Shown piece by piece: positions 35,986 to 47,452 of a DNA stretch of 64,000 nucleotides (within the stretch, counting starts at the first letter, position 1; the number at the start of each line of letters is the position of its first letter). The notes beneath the pieces are model-generated. The model had not been told where the DNA came from and did no database searches. It saw nothing but the letters and a program-made list of their open reading frames with translations. Location of the stretch: positions 104,535-168,534 of the forward strand of contig CALYLW010000127.1 in NCBI GenBank assembly GCA_944989445.1, given 5' to 3'. This stretch comes from Ampullaceana balthica. Taxonomy: Eukaryota; Mollusca; Gastropoda; Lymnaeidae. Both the position numbers and the translations under genes were made by a program.

Positions 35986-38635
35986 TTAAACCGATTCATT
36001 GAAATATGCATTACCATTATACAAAAGTTCCATCACAGTAATGCTGCCGTCACCTGTGGAGGAAATGAAATAGGATTTAATGAAGCTCAGCGTATAATAT
36101 GTAAATATTTATACATTGTATGAATTCCAACACAAAATTGGTTGCTGTGATTGTATATGTCTGTTTACAGCTAAATATCGAGTTGACATTTTTATGAACA
36201 TGAACAATATTATATTTCAAGTATTATAAGATGTTTTGCTGGTAGCTCTTAAACACTTCCGATAGACCGATCGGCCAAAAATAAGTGAATTTCAAGCCTT
36301 TGACTGAAATGCTACTTTTAACTGAATATAAGACGGACAAAAATTATCACACGCACATCTGGTGGTTGGGACACGTAAACAATGGATTGTGATTTCAATT
36401 AATATAGCGGATAATTCAGTCCAAAAGATGTAGTCTACCGTGACTCTACTGGTGCGGACAGGTCAGCCAGCGCTAGATCTGCAGACGAATACCTGTACGG
36501 CAATGCCCTTATGTTGGGGTTCGCCACAGGAATTATAAGCCTGGTTATAAGAGCCGAAGGGTTGAACCTCCAAAGAGAATTACATAAACCCGGACGCCAG
36601 GAAAGGGCCTTTCTGAAATCTATACATAGCGAAAGACTTATCCTCCAAATAGAAACATAAAATACAAAAATGTAAGAAATAAAATTTTAGTCCCGGGATG
36701 TTTACGCCATTTTGACATTGTGATAGGCGGATAGCTCTAAATGAACAAATATACACTTTTTAATGATGTTTTTTTAAGCTCCAATAATGTATTAACTTGT
36801 AGTTTTTGCGGGATTTACTATCTGGTACCATTTAATGTGTATTCACCTTTTTAAAGTCAAATGAAGAAGTTTTGTCTGCAATGAAGTTTGATCAATGGAT
36901 TAGCGTAGGATGCAATAATCTTCTGTGTAGAAAAAGCGCCTTAATATATCAGCTAAGATGTACCTTGGGAAGGAAGGTAACGTAAAAACAAAATCTCACC
37001 GTTCTCATCAAACATACGGAAGATGTGGGGAAAGTCAAGGTTGTTGAGAACTTCGTCTTTCACTCTGTCCAGCTCCAAAAAGAAAAGAGGAGCGTTTTCT
37101 GGGTGGGGCAAACTCTCTCGTCTCCAGACAGTGTCGAACTCGAGTTTGTGGATTTGGCCGTCGCCTGTAGCAAGCAATGTGTACGACATTAATACAAGCA
37201 ATATGTATGACAATACAAATGACAAGCAATATATTTGACATTAATAGATGACAAGCAACATGTATGACATTATTGGATTGATACAATGTTTTTGCTATAA
37301 TAAATAAATTTGTTTGTGTGTGTGTAGGCAGAGTGTTAAAATAGAAATTATAAATGTTTCTTAGAAAAAGCAACAACAAAATACTTTAAAAAATATCAAG
37401 AGGTAATTGACTCATCCTGGACAAACATAATGAAATAAAAATCTTATCTCAATTTCCATCCAATCCCACATTTAAGCTAAAGCTGACAGGACCTAGCATG
37501 TGATGGAATTGAACTGAGTAAGTGAAGCCCTTAACGGTGCTCTAAATATTTCAACGATAACGCTGAATAAAGTTTTTAAATTAGGGGATAACCAAATTTA
37601 TCTCAAACGATACGGCAGATGAATATGTTTACCTCACCCACTCCACCAACTCGCTACTAACATCTCCGGTTTATGGGGACACGGTATCAACAATGCTTCA
37701 ACAATAACTACATTGTCTTATGAAAATGGTGAATAAAAAAACCCCCGTAAACAAAATTTTTGACTATAAACACTCTATATATGAGACATAACTAAAAGTA
37801 TGTTCATTATAATACGCATCGCACGACAATCCGAAAATCCAAAATTTTAGTTATGTCTCATATATGAAGGATTTATAGTAAAAAAAAACTACTACGGCCT
37901 GCCTGCTAAATTTCAGCTTTTTTGAACATGGGAAAAGGGTTACAAAAACATGTTTAATATATTGAGCAAGGCGCGACAGACAAGCATAAAAATTTACAGA
38001 TCGGAAACATTTTAAAAAAGTATGGTCAATGCAATACACACCGCATCGCGCGACAGGAAAATATTAAAAAGGTTGTTCAATATAATACGCACAGCGACAG
38101 TCTAGCACAAACATTTACATGCTACATAGAGATACATAGAGATAATATAAAAATTCATTAATTTAATTGCAGTACATTCGATCGATCTGAAAATTTGATA
38201 GATCATTTAGATCATCGGCACGAGTCTGTCTGCAAATTTCAGTGGGTTAAAAATCAATCTAAAGTTTTTTCGACAAACAATCAAGCAGACGCCACGAGTT
38301 AATATAAAGGATTTAAAAAGGAAAGAAAATAAATTACTGTCGGTATCAAAATGGAGCCAGAATCGGTTGAACTCTGCTTGTTGGAGCTGGTTATCGGTCC
38401 CTGCATAAGTGGCAAACAGCTGAGAAACTGGGTTGTTTCCTCCTGGCTGTGCCAGCGCGCTGAAAGAAAAAACGCGTTTGAATTTAAAATAAAATCATTA
38501 TATTATTTATTATATGTAAATAATGAGACTATCCACAAAAGTAACTATGTTATATTAATACTATTTAAGATAGTTAAACAATGTCAATATTTACCAGGCG
38601 AAAAGAGAAGCTAAAATAACGATAACACTTTTCAT
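35986..38635 (-). CDS. Gene E: secreted two-EF-hand calcium-binding protein (4 exons)
   Basis: Exons on the minus strand are 38635-38595, 38459-38338, 37164-37000 and 36053-35986 (41, 122, 165 and 68 nt), giving 131 residues. The signal peptide (1-17) ends CALA before Gln18. EF loop 1 is DTDSDGQIHKLE (52-63), with His at position 9; loop 2 is DENGDGSITVME (107-118); the tail is LLYNGNAYFNESV. It groups with gene D by its last exon. The exon 2 donor is GTAATT, weaker than its paralogues' but still GT. Intron 2 contains a TIR element (about 37745-38316). AATAAA (minus strand) at 35915-35920 lies 66 bp past the stop. Structure is strongly supported by the paralogues; physiological role unknown. 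Confidence 0.9.
36240..36665. other. Unclassified, relatively GC-rich segment in gene E intron 3
   Basis: Less AT-rich than its surroundings, with no open frame, TIR or repeat partner that I found in the window. It may be an old transposon or UTR-like fragment. Confidence 0.3.
37745..38316. mobile_element. TAAATCCC-family TIR element in gene E intron 2
   Basis: It starts ATTTTTGACTATAAACACTC, then ATGAGACATAACTAAAAG, and ends GTTAATATAAAGGATTT, with GATCGATCTGAAAATTTGAT inside. An internal inverted partial copy (TAGTTATGTCTCATATATGA at about 37847) shows rearrangement. It lies immediately next to exon 2 of gene E. Confidence 0.7.
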
Positions 38636-38695
38636 GGTGATGTTGGCTAGAGAAGTAATCGGTGGATGTAAGGACAAAGATTCATCAAGGCCATC

Positions 38696-38704
38696 TTATA
38701 TAGA
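38696..38704 (-). promoter_or_regulatory. TATA-like box of gene E
   Basis: The minus strand reads CTATATAAGA about 62 bp upstream of the gene E ATG. Confidence 0.5.
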
Positions 38705-40050
38705 TGAGCCTATTTCTCGTGTCCAGACTGTATCATGTGTACTTGAATGCCCGAAACTGTAACTTTACTGTGCAAAATTACAGACGCATTTATTTTTAGA
38801 CAGCAGAGCAAGGCAAAAAATATAACAAAGAACATTAGTGAATTGAATACAATTAACATTCTTAAAAAAAATAATTAAAAATATCTTACAGAGAATAACA
38901 TAATGAACTTTTATAGATAAGAAAACTTATAGTACAGATGTACTAATTAATCCGTGATTTAAATCTGCTTATTTAAAATATGATTTCCCCAGACGAATGT
39001 AATGATCTATTTTTTTTCACCTCATGTGACCCTGACTTGTAAAATACACCAAAGAGTAAATTGTAGAATTATTTCAAATTTTAAAGAAATAAGTCATCAT
39101 TGTCCCTTTGGAAGGTTAAGTTTTATTATCTCAGACTATCAATAAATTTAATGTATCTTATTATAAAAGATATTTGCATCTGTATATTGGAAACCTTTAT
39201 TTCGCTTTCCATAACTTCATCTAAGAAACATTTTTTAAAAAAAATATTTGTATTGGAGATAAAAACCATGCTTCATTAACCTACATATTAATGAACTGTT
39301 TTCCCAATTTAGTTCCTTATCAGACATTCTTGATGAGGATTACGACAGCTGTCGTCAGTAACAAGTGTTCATTTTTTTAAAATCTCTTTTATTTATTTAA
39401 AAATAATTGTGTTTTTTTTGTAACAATATAAATGTAAAAAATAAACCAAACAAACAAATTCATATTGATATTTCAAAACTCTGGGGATTACGCTTGGCAA
39501 ATTAAATCTATTAGAGAAGGACATCGACAAAAATTCGAGTTTTTTTATTTTAACAAAATTTATTTTCACACATCCTCCTTGTACATTTTAACGAAATCCT
39601 GAATGCAATTATTTTGGACAAATACATTGGCCATAATAACTTTAGGATTTTTGCAGAAAGACAGATATCTTTGATAATTCATATTTTTTTTTAAATAATT
39701 GAAATTATATGCCTCATATATTTTTTCTTTAAAGCCCAATTTCGAAAATATAAAAAAGGATATCATTTTAAAAATGGTCTCAAATAAACCCTGATGACAA
39801 AGACAGATTGACTTGAGTGCGTTTGAGTAAAAGGCAAATATACATTTACTATTTCTAGGACATTATAGATGATAATATCCAGTGCTTTTTTTTTGGGTAA
39901 AAAAATAGGTGCTGGTACTCAGTGATGTATTGTCTAACTTTTAACTACCAGTTCGCACCTCGATGCAAGCTAAATCACAAATGCAAAGATACTAAATGTC
40001 TAAAACAATTTTATTTTATAATTAACCAATAATAATTTCTCTATCATAAT
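38705..40050. other. AT-rich region upstream of gene E, no gene seen
   Basis: Non-coding. The only longer open frame (39766-39566, minus) has no recognisable family. Confidence 0.4.
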
Positions 40051-40056
40051 ATCATC

Positions 40057-41160
40057 TGTCATGTCTTCATAGACTTTAAAAAAGCGTTCGACAGAGTGTG
40101 GCATGCGGCACTGTGGGCAACTATGCACAAATTCAACATTAATGCAAATGTCATTGAAGTGATCAAGAACCTGTACAACAGAGCAACTAGCGCAGTACTC
40201 TTCAACAGCAAGCTGGGAGATTGGTTCAAAACCACTGTTGGTGTCAGACAAGGATGCATACTTTCACCCATCCTCTTCAACCTCTTCCTTGAAAGGATTA
40301 TGACAGATGTGCTAGAAAACGTTGACGTAACAGTATGCATCGGAGGGAGAATTATAACCAACCTACGCTTCGCCGATGACATAGACGGCCTAGCTGGCAG
40401 CGAGGACGAACTGAAAGAATTCCTTGCAAAACTATAGAAAACAGCAAAGGCGTACGTCATGGCAATCAATGCAGAAAAGTCCAAGGTCATGGCAAAGAGT
40501 AAATTCACAAGTGATATTCGGATAAACGGGCAAAAACTCGAAGAGGTCTCCACCTTTAAATATCTAGGGGCCATAATATCCAACGAAGGCTCAAAGCCAG
40601 AGATTCTAGCCAGAATGGCCCAAGCAACGACAGCTCTAAGCAAATTAAAACACATCTCGCATTGCAAGGAACTCTCCCTGAGATCAAAGATTCGACTAAT
40701 GCGCTCTCTGGCGATGTAGGTCTTCTTGTATGGTTGTGAGGCTTGGACGCTAACTGCAGACCGCCAAAGAAGAATCAATGCGCTAGAGATGAGATGTTTC
40801 CGAAAGATACTAAACATATCCTACACACCGCACATCACAAACGAAGCTGTCCGCAACAAAATAAGTGCTGTTATTAGCCCTTATGAGGACATTCTCACCT
40901 CAATTAAGAAGAGGAAACTACGATGGTACGGACAGATCTGGAGGTCTCACAAATACTATAATGCAAGGCAGAGTCCAGGGAGGAAGAAAAAGAGGCAGAC
41001 AAAGGAAGAGATGGGAAAACGATATCAAAGAGTGGACCGGCCTGTCATTTAGCGACTCCCAAAAGGCAGCACAGGACCGGGACAAATGGCAAGAGATAGT
41101 GTGCAACTCATGATGGTGCCCCAACGACCCAACGACGGGTTAAGGGATAGTTCAAGTTAA
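40057..41160 (+). pseudogene. 5'-truncated non-LTR retrotransposon (LINE) relic
   Basis: The translated sequence begins HVFIDFKKAFDRVWH and proceeds through VRQGCILSPILFNLF (RT motif), FADDIDGLAG (catalytic FADD box), FKYLGAIIS, YGCEAWTL and a C-terminal RWENDIKEWTGL. These are diagnostic of non-LTR reverse transcriptases. In-frame stops at about 40435 and 40717 and a frameshift near 40980 disable it. Endonuclease and ORF1 are absent, the usual result of incomplete reverse transcription. The 3' end carries CCCAACGACGGGTTAAGG-like sequence. Clade not assigned. Confidence 0.85.
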
Positions 41161-41174
41161 AAAATAAAACAACC

Positions 41175-41465
41175 CCATAAAAACAAAGTTTTTTTTTACT
41201 ATAAATCCCTTATAAATGAGACATAATTAAAAGTATTGATCATGTTCAAACGCGACAAACATTTACAGACTTAATCTGCCTTAATTCTCCTTTGCTGTAT
41301 AACCGGGGCGGGGGGAGCGGGGAAAGGTCTGGTCACCGATCGCTGGACCGAGCTCAGCGTGACACGTAAAATGTAAACAAAAGCACGCCGGTACATCGAT
41401 CGGTGGCGTTAACGCGTGAACTCACCTGGCACGTGAATGAAAAACAATAACTAACCGTGAATTTG
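41175..41465. mobile_element. TAAATCCC-family TIR element, left part
   Basis: TTTTACTATAAATCCCTTAT is followed by blocks in inverted match to the array units (GGTCTGGTCACCGATCG; GAGCTCAGCGTGACACG; GCACGTGAATGAAAAACAAT). It stops at the Helitron-type end at 41470, which probably interrupts it. Confidence 0.6.
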
Positions 41466-41469
41466 AATT

Positions 41470-41640
41470 ACATCCTATATAATAAAAGGCAAGTTTCTGT
41501 CCTTTCTGTCCCGTCATCTATAGCAATTGGTCCCTCAAGCACATATGACTCCTACAGCCAATCACTAGCGGAGAAAAATTTACATATTACGCGGAGGTTC
41601 AAAACGAGTTATTTTTGGTGCAGTATTTTTTGGTCATAAT
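41470..41640 (+). mobile_element. Helitron 5'-end fragment (family 2)
   Basis: It starts TCCTATATAATAAAAGGC after an A, then GTCCCGTCATCTATAGC, CTCCTACAGCCAATCA, TTACGCGGAGG and TTTTTGGTGCAGTA. It is the direct counterpart of the inverted fragment at 25490-25640. No 3' terminus is assigned. Confidence 0.5.
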
Positions 41641-41754
41641 TCATTATGTTGTTCCCATCTTGAAGTGATGCCTGCCGCTTATTCCAATGACAATTCTGTT
41701 AAATGCTTTTTCCTTGATGGTCCTGATGGGTAGTGACAAGAGTTTTAAGTGTTG

Positions 41755-42003
41755 TTTGTTTTTTGTTGCTGTTATTGTTGTTGTTTTGTGGTTTTTGTTT
41801 TGTTGTTGTTGTTTTGTGGTTGTTGCTATTGTTGTTGTTTTGTTGTTGTTGTTGCTTTGTTGTTGTTGCTGTTGTTGTTGCTGTTGTTGTAGTTGTTGTT
41901 TTGTTTTTGTTGTTTTGTTTTTGTTGCTGTTGTTGTTGTTTTTGTTGTTGTTGTTGCTGTTTTTGTTTTTGTTGTTTTTGCTGTTTTTGTTGTTGTTGTT
42001 TTA
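41755..42003. repeat. GTT-rich trinucleotide repeat
   Basis: About 250 bp of GTT units with GCT and GTTTT interruptions. Overlapping open frames in several frames are artefacts of composition. Confidence 0.9.
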
Positions 42004-42791
42004 TTTGAAACATGCTTATTTTCAAATAGAAAATACGGCTTTTATGGTGGGGGGGGGTCAAAGCTTTATGGCGTAATATTTAAAAAGGGGTGTAAGTTTT
42101 TGTGACACGTGAGACGCGGGCGGAGGGGGTGAAAAGTCAGCAAAAATTGCGCGACCTCTTTAATGGACGGCAAATAAGTCGATTATATGATGGTTTTTAT
42201 AAATTAATAACCATGAATAAATAATTGTAATTGAAACGAAGTATAGGTGGGGAACATTTTCACCATTGCATGCCATTTTTATGTAATAAAAGAGGCCTCA
42301 TAAGATGATATACCTATAAAAACCAATTTATAAAAATCCACTATACATTTTTTAAAGGCCACAAGAAAGTTTCTGAGGGCGCAGGTCTCTCATGAGACAA
42401 AACATATTCCAAATTTACGCCCAACAGAAACATTATCAATTACTATTCTTTTATTTTATATTTATAAATACATACTTTTTTTTTAAAACAAAGAAATTGT
42501 ATACATTAGTATGTAATCATATTTATACATTTACATTCCCAACTTTCATAATACAAAAATCGTGTATTATGCCATAAAAATTAAAACTATTTGTAATATC
42601 TTGTTCTATGGACAATTTTACAAGATTTTGTTGTCTTAAATCACTCATTGCTTAATGAAGAGAAGCTCCATTCACACCTAGCGACACTGATAGCAATTGT
42701 TAAAAGAATTCAAAGCAAAATTACAATTTTGGGTACATAATTTTCCATTTTTTCCCTTACTGTTGAGTAAATTTTAATAGATCAAAGGGGC

Positions 42792-42874
42792 TGTTGTGTA
42801 TTGAGTATTACGGAATGTGAACACCGTTAATAACTATGTAAAATAACGGGGTCACTTCCGGCAGTAAGGTAAAA
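42792..42874 (+). repeat. 5' LTR, first part (split by Helitron)
   Basis: Matches 51695-51779 of the 3' LTR with a few substitutions and indels. It is interrupted after GTAAGGTAAAA. Confidence 0.9.
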
Positions 42875-45415
42875 TCTAATACAAGTATATAAAGCTCAGT
42901 TGGTTTTTTGTATCTTTGTATGTTTGTATGTTGTATGTTTCACTTTTCGACTTTCTGTTAGACAGCCACGGACAAGCCAAATGACGGACGGGGACCAAAT
43001 TTGGCAGGGCGGTTCCTTTTACCCTGAAGGTGGTTTTAATTTAGTTTTTGTAATTGTCCCTTTTGCCCGAATGCCGTAAATTAAATAATCAGAAAATGCA
43101 GAGACAAAGAATAAAAAATTTAACCTCATTTCTGTATTGAACAAATTTACGCGGACGTTCAAATGCCGTTCAAAGCGAGTTACTTTTGGTGACATTTTTT
43201 TTCCCCAATACTTTATTTTCAGCGGTGAGCATTCAAAAAATATTATAATGTCTATTTACGGTGTGCATATTTTCGTGTACGCTTCATAATTTGAGCTGTG
43301 TAGTACAAAGAATTGTCATTTTCTTTACTGTTACTTTCTATATATTAGATAGACACGTAAACATATTTTAATTACAACTGCCACACGATGCATTAGATTT
43401 AATTGTTTACACGTTTAAATTTAATTGTAAATTTGTTTTAATTATTTTCTGTTCCATAACTCGACATTTAATAAAAAAACCTATTTATGTAATAATTGTG
43501 TCAGTATTTTTTTCAAGGCTTCATTTTTAGCGGTGCACGTTCTAAAATCTTTTATCGCCTGATTACAGTGCGCACATTTTCGTGTACGCATCTTAAATTT
43601 AGCTGTGTCCTATTAATATAACATTTATATTTTGTTTGTCTTTTAATTAAGCCATTGTCTTTTACATTACCTATACACTTATACTATTTAAACTTAGGCT
43701 ACCGGACCTATTAACATAAGTAGATTAAACTAAATAAAGTGATCCGGAAAACGCTTAATTATTTTGTATTGTGAATTGAATATGTTATGTTCATTCCTTT
43801 GATGATGGATTAACATAGGCCATTTTAAAAATCAATTATTGTCATGGTTTCACATGCGTTTTTAACATAAAATTGATTTGTTTTGTTTGTTTTTTTATAA
43901 TTAGGAATATAGCCTAATTTCTTTATTTATCTTTATTATCTTTATCTCATAGACGCTGTTGCAAATATTGTATTAATTACAATTGCGTTACGATGCAGTG
44001 TCGTAAATATATAAGAGCTTTTTTAGTGACGACAGTGGCAGAGATCTTTTGGAAAAATGTCAACAAAGCAGTGGCCTTTTTTTAATGGATACAAACATAC
44101 AAACATAAAAATATCAACTGAGCTTTATATATTACATATGCGTTTAAATTAATTTATTTCAATTATTTTCACGATGCATTGTATTAATATTTTACATGCA
44201 ATGAATAAAATTGGGATTAATTAAAAATTGAATTCATAACTCGACATTTAATTAAAAACCATAGATGTAGCGAGTTTATTTTATGTTGAAAGTGATGGCC
44301 TATGTCAAATTAACTTACAATTTAAAACAGTTTACTTAAGCTTTATATACACTATACATTATAAAATTTCGCTACCGAACGTATTAACAAAAATTGACTA
44401 AATTTAATGAAGTGATCCTGCAAAGGCTTAATTAATATAAATTGCAAATTGAATTTGTTTTTATGTTCATTCCTTTGTATTCAGAATAGCATAGGCCATT
44501 TCTAAAATTGCCTTTTAAACATTTTTAAGATGCGCTTATTAACATATCTTTAAAAAAATAAATAATTTTCAGATATACAATCTGGTGTGTGTGTGTGTGC
44601 ATTGAATATAATTTACAAAATATGATGCCTTATCCGAAATAGGGAACCAAAAAAAAGATTCCTTTTTGAAATTATACACATTGCTTATAAGCCGTAAATA
44701 TAAATTGTAAAATATAGAGACATAAAAAATGTTAAATATTATTTCCTTGTTAAAACGATTATGAATACGTCAAAAGGAGGAGTTATTTTGGTCCAGTACA
44801 TTTATTTTTTAACAAGACTTTATTTTATGCGGACAGCTTTCTATATTGTCTAAATATGGTGTGCACATTTTGTGATATCATTTTAATACGACCGGTTTTG
44901 TTTTTTAAAAATTATTTTAGAAAGTACATTTATAATTTTGTTTATTTGTGCTATGAGTCCCTTAGCTTTGCATTTTAAAGGGATAGTGCCACATGTTCTT
45001 TATCACATAGACATGGTTACAAATATTATATAACTTACAACTGTGCTACGATGCAGTTTCGTAATTATATATTAAATTTTTGAGTGACGAGGGTTGTAGA
45101 GCTCTTTCGGAAAACCTATAAGTTATGTTAATTTTGTACAAGTGGGAATGAAATTGTAAATTTAGTTATTATGGTCGGCAAGAATCATTATTTAATAAAT
45201 CATATCTTTTAAATAGTAAGGTTATGTTAAAAGGCACTGCATTAAGTGAAAACAACTCACGCGGTAAAATGGCATATCTCTGTTTCTCATAAGATTTTAA
45301 CTAAATAGATGAATCTGAAATTTAACTTGGCAAATACAAAATTGTAATAACCAGCAACTGATACTTGGATAAAGGGTCAGCACACTCCCGCTACAAAGTG
45401 CGGGTATTTTTCTAG
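42875..45415 (+). mobile_element. Complete non-autonomous Helitron in the 5' LTR
   Basis: It begins TCTAATACAAGTATATAAAG after an A and ends with a GC-rich hairpin (CCCGC at 45387-45391, GCGGG at 45400-45404), then TATTTTT and CTAG before a T. TC start, CTRR end, 3' hairpin and A/T target are the Helitron hallmarks, and the flanks rejoin as one LTR without target duplication. It has no Rep/helicase coding. An inverted copy of its 5' end (AACTGAGCTTTATATA) lies at about 44085-44128, and a block at 43948-44055 is repeated directly at 45003-45118. Confidence 0.9.
45387..45404 (+). terminator. Helitron 3' terminal hairpin
   Basis: CCCGC..TACAAAGT..GCGGG, 7 bp upstream of the CTAG end. In Helitrons this hairpin is considered a signal for termination of rolling-circle transposition, not a transcription terminator. 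Confidence 0.8.
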
Positions 45416-45537
45416 TAATAAATATGGTGTTCAATGTGAACTTCAACGACTTGCTTATGATTGTATTCTAATTGTCTTCCATGTTTGACCATGACCATAA
45501 TTAACGAACAAATACTGAAACCATTCAGTACACCACA
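45416..45537 (+). repeat. 5' LTR, second part
   Basis: TAATAAATATGGTGTTCAAT through TACACCACA matches the 3' LTR from about 51774 to 51895. Confidence 0.9.
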
Positions 45538-45743
45538 TTGGCGACGAGGATGAACGTCATGGGATGTCAAACATTTGTCACGGTGATGACAATTAATAAA
45601 GAAAGATAAGTAAATTAGACAAGACGAGAAAAACGCCACATTCACCTTGTTTGACATTGGCATTGGCGAATAGGATTGGCGGACGTCATTATTATATTTA
45701 TATGTCACGTTGATGACAATAATAAATAAGTATACATACAAGA

Positions 45744-47246
45744 ATGTCTAAACTTAAACAATTTGATGAGAGCCTCGAGCCATTCTCAAACTACAAAGAA
45801 AGGCTCGACGCATACTTCATGGCGAACGACACAGCTCCCGTGAAGCAAACTGCAATTCTACTCTCATCAATAGGACCCAAAATGTATAATTTATTAAGGT
45901 CCTTGACCACACCACAACTACCATCCACAAAATCATATGAAGAATTGTGCAAAGTTCTTCAAGACCACCTGTCCCCTGCTCCTCTGGAGATTGTGGAACG
46001 CTTTAAATTCCACAAAAGAATTCAACAGGAAGGGGAATCAGTGAGCACATTCCTTGCAGAAATCAGAAAGTTATCTGAATACTGCAACTTTAAGGAAAAT
46101 CTTGAAGAATTTTTAAGGGACAAGTTTGTGGTGGGCATCAGAGATGACACAATTCAGAGAAGGCTTTTACAAGAAAGAAACTTATCTCTGGATAAAGCAG
46201 TTGAATTGGCCTTGGCTATGGAGCAAGCCACCAAGGATGTCATCTCGATACATAAAGGTTCAAGTGAGGAAGAACAACAAGTGTCTTTCGTAAATAAAAG
46301 AAAATTATCCAAGAGTGTAGCATACCCTCCTTGCCACTCTTGTGGTAAAACTAACCACCAAAGGTCTCAATGTTATTTCAAGGACGCCATATGCAGAAGC
46401 TGTTCAAAGAAAGGACACATTAAAGCTATCTGCAAAAATAGTCAACAAGCAAGTACTAAAAGTAAAGGAGGAAAGATTCACCACATTAAATGGAATGAAG
46501 AATCAGATGAAGATTCTGACACCATTTTTGAGATTTATAATGTTCACAACGTAGAACATACAAAGAAATTTTGGGTTTACCCCATTATAAATAATATTAA
46601 AGTAAAAATGGAACTCGATACAGGCTGCCCGATATCTGTGATGACAAAAGCAGACTATCACTCTATTTTTAAGAAGGCACCAGTAACCAGTCCAGTGAGA
46701 ATGAAGTTGAAAACCTACACAGGAGAGGTAATCACTCCTGTAGGAACAACAACAGAAAAAGTGTCCATAAACAACAACACTAAATACCTTACTTTAGTGA
46801 TTGTGAAGAATGGCGCACATCCACTCCTAGGCAGAGAATGGATTCATAAATTAAAAATAAAATTGCCTCAGTCGATTAACTATACCTCTGTCTCAAGTGA
46901 CAAGGAGAAGGTAGAACTCGACCGAATTCTGAAAACACACTCAAGTGTATTCCAAGGTGGAATTGAAAAAATTAAAGATATTAAAGCATCATTTCATTTG
47001 AAAAATGCATGCAAACCAAAATTTATTAAGGCAAGACCTGTACCATACTCCTTAAAAGAAAACGTTGAAGCCGAATTAAAGAAACTAGAGAAGGAAGGAA
47101 TTATCACCAAGGTTACAAATAGTGAATGGGCTACACCTATCGTTCCAGTTAATAAATCTTCTGGTGCTGTTCGCATAAGTGGAGATTATAAAACAACCAT
47201 TAAATCCATCTCTAATTTCAGAATCATTTACACTTCCAAGAATTGA
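45744..47246 (+). CDS. Gypsy gag-protease-RT (N-terminal) open reading frame, broken
   Basis: A single 500-codon frame. Residues 1-190 are a capsid-like gag region. Two zinc knuckles CHSCGKTNHQRSQC and CRSCSKKGHIKAIC (both CX2CX4HX4C) end near residue 230. The aspartic protease shows ELDTGCP (active DTG, about 290-293) and LLGREW. RT begins around residue 425 with KARPVPYSLKENVEAELKKL, then EWATPIVPV and GDYK, after which a one-base frameshift near 47200 ends the frame. Gag and pol share one frame, without the frameshift used by many Gypsy elements. This resembles the K02A2.6-like (Mag-type) group, by recollection only. Confidence 0.9.
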   Translation: MSKLKQFDESLEPFSNYKERLDAYFMANDTAPVKQTAILLSSIGPKMYNLLRSLTTPQLPSTKSYEELCKVLQDHLSPAPLEIVERFKFHKRIQQEGESVSTFLAEIRKLSEYCNFKENLEEFLRDKFVVGIRDDTIQRRLLQERNLSLDKAVELALAMEQATKDVISIHKGSSEEEQQVSFVNKRKLSKSVAYPPCHSCGKTNHQRSQCYFKDAICRSCSKKGHIKAICKNSQQASTKSKGGKIHHIKWNEESDEDSDTIFEIYNVHNVEHTKKFWVYPIINNIKVKMELDTGCPISVMTKADYHSIFKKAPVTSPVRMKLKTYTGEVITPVGTTTEKVSINNNTKYLTLVIVKNGAHPLLGREWIHKLKIKLPQSINYTSVSSDKEKVELDRILKTHSSVFQGGIEKIKDIKASFHLKNACKPKFIKARPVPYSLKENVEAELKKLEKEGIITKVTNSEWATPIVPVNKSSGAVRISGDYKTTIKSISNFRIIYTSKN

Positions 47247-47452
47247 AGATATTTTCACAAATCTGGGCAGAGGACAGAAATTCACTAAAATTGATCTACT
47301 CAAGCCTATCTACAGTGTGAACTAGATGAGGAATCTAAAAAGCTCACTACAATTAACACCCATCTAGGACTTTATAAATATAACATATTGGTTTTTGGAA
47401 TTACATCAAGTCCTGCTATATTTCAACGTATCATGGATACAGTGCTGTAATG
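47247..47452 (+). pseudogene. RT middle segment, frameshifted
   Basis: RT coding continues out of frame: LPRIEDIFTNLGRGQKFTKI, then a second one-base shift near 47298, then LTTINTHLGLYKYNILVFGI up to the hAT insertion at 47453. Confidence 0.8.

Noticed and set aside
38351..38614. Plus-strand 87-residue frame starting MEPESVELCLLELV
   Set aside because: It is the antisense of gene E exon 2 and intron 1.
41687..42105. Poly-Val/Leu/Cys or poly-Gln/Asn open frames
   Set aside because: Artefact of the GTT trinucleotide tract.
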